Below are positions 5,729 through 5,857 of a DNA stretch of 5,857 nucleotides, in pieces. This DNA comes from Ruminococcaceae bacterium UBA6857 (lineage in GTDB: Bacteria > Bacillota > Clostridia > Oscillospirales > Acutalibacteraceae), in contig DKDD01000195.1 of the NCBI GenBank assembly GCA_002451715.1, forward strand, positions 1 to 5,857. The letters are read 5' to 3'. Numbering within the stretch: position 1 is the first letter of the stretch; each line of letters opens with the position of its first letter. Made by a program: the position numbers and the translations under genes. Below the pieces are notes generated by a model. That model worked only from the letters and a program-made list of their open reading frames with translations. It did not search any database and was not told the origin of the DNA.

Positions 5729-5751
5729 AGTAAACATTTTTAAGTAAACAT
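5729..5751 (-). repeat. Tandem ATGTTTACT elements at the predicted transcription start, candidate operator
   Basis: Two exact copies of ATGTTTACT (minus strand, 5751-5743 and 5737-5729) lie 14 bp apart, immediately downstream of the -10 element of the glycerophosphotransferase promoter, roughly covering +1 to +23. Direct repeats in this position would suit a repressor. A third copy is at 2323-2331. No known regulator's site is recognised. Confidence 0.45.
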
Positions 5752-5757
5752 AAAGAT

Positions 5758-5785
5758 ATTGTATACTAATTTCGTTTTTTGTCAA
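5758..5785 (-). promoter_or_regulatory. Strong sigma-A promoter of the glycerophosphotransferase gene
   Basis: On the minus strand there is a perfect -35 TTGACA (5785-5780), a 16-bp spacer and a -10 TACAAT (5763-5758), one mismatch from consensus. The start near 5751 leaves a leader of about 50 nt that contains the two ATGTTTACT repeats. Confidence 0.8.
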
Positions 5786-5857
5786 GAGACAGAAAAAGTT
5801 TTGACATTGTATTTGTTATATAGGAACGAAACTTCTTGATTTTTTGCCTTATCGGTA

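Noticed and set aside
5248..5733. Rightward open frame over the start of the glycerophosphotransferase gene
   Set aside because: Antisense to conserved family motifs and lacking a plausible start signal; it ends inside the promoter region of the real gene.
5801..5822. Rightward promoter leaving the window (TTGACA 5801-5806 with TATATA 5817-5822)
   Set aside because: The spacing is only 10 bp, far from the 16-18 bp required; only the extended TGTTATATA is promoter-like.

Overview
The window looks like chromosomal DNA of a low-GC Gram-positive bacterium, most likely a gut-type Clostridia member. This is inferred from the AT-rich intergenic regions, purine-rich Shine-Dalgarno sites, sigma-A type promoters (TTGACA/TTGAAA with TACAAT), and a teichoic-acid type glycerophosphotransferase. 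It carries six complete protein genes and the 3' end of a seventh. I see no rRNA, tRNA, CRISPR array, insertion sequence or phage gene.

Left part (1-2285). The 3' end of a FabG-like short-chain reductase reads rightward into a bidirectional terminator (266-305). Facing it is a tight leftward three-gene unit read from about 2285 down to 310: cysK (O-acetylserine sulfhydrylase), a DUF2441-like protein whose layout recalls ADP-ribosyltransferases, and an ElaA-like GNAT acetyltransferase. The gaps are 3 and 1 nt, and each downstream Shine-Dalgarno site lies inside the end of the preceding gene, so translation is probably coupled. A TTGACA promoter lies upstream of cysK. The leader is too short for a T-box or SAM riboswitch.

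Middle part (2286-4280). Two rightward single-gene units follow. One is a polytopic membrane protein of DUF2238/YjdF-like type (2408-3205), with its own extended -10 promoter and a strong terminator. The other is an N-terminally membrane-anchored or exported beta-propeller-like protein (3360-4226), with a clear sigma-A promoter. A bidirectional terminator (4235-4280) separates it from the last gene.

Right part (4285-5857). A leftward TagB/TagF-type CDP-glycerol glycerophosphotransferase gene has a strong promoter at 5758-5785. Its predicted transcription start is overlapped by two direct ATGTTTACT repeats, and it ends in an unusual, extremely acidic C-terminal tail. The last ~70 bases (5786-5857) hold no gene I can support.

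Functionally, the left unit combines cysteine biosynthesis with two possible modifying enzymes, while the other three genes concern the cell envelope. No gap without a gene exceeds about 180 bases. Most of the window is ordinary. The points worth a second look are the cysK-linked ART-like protein, the acidic tail on the glycerophosphotransferase, and the repeated ATGTTTACT element.
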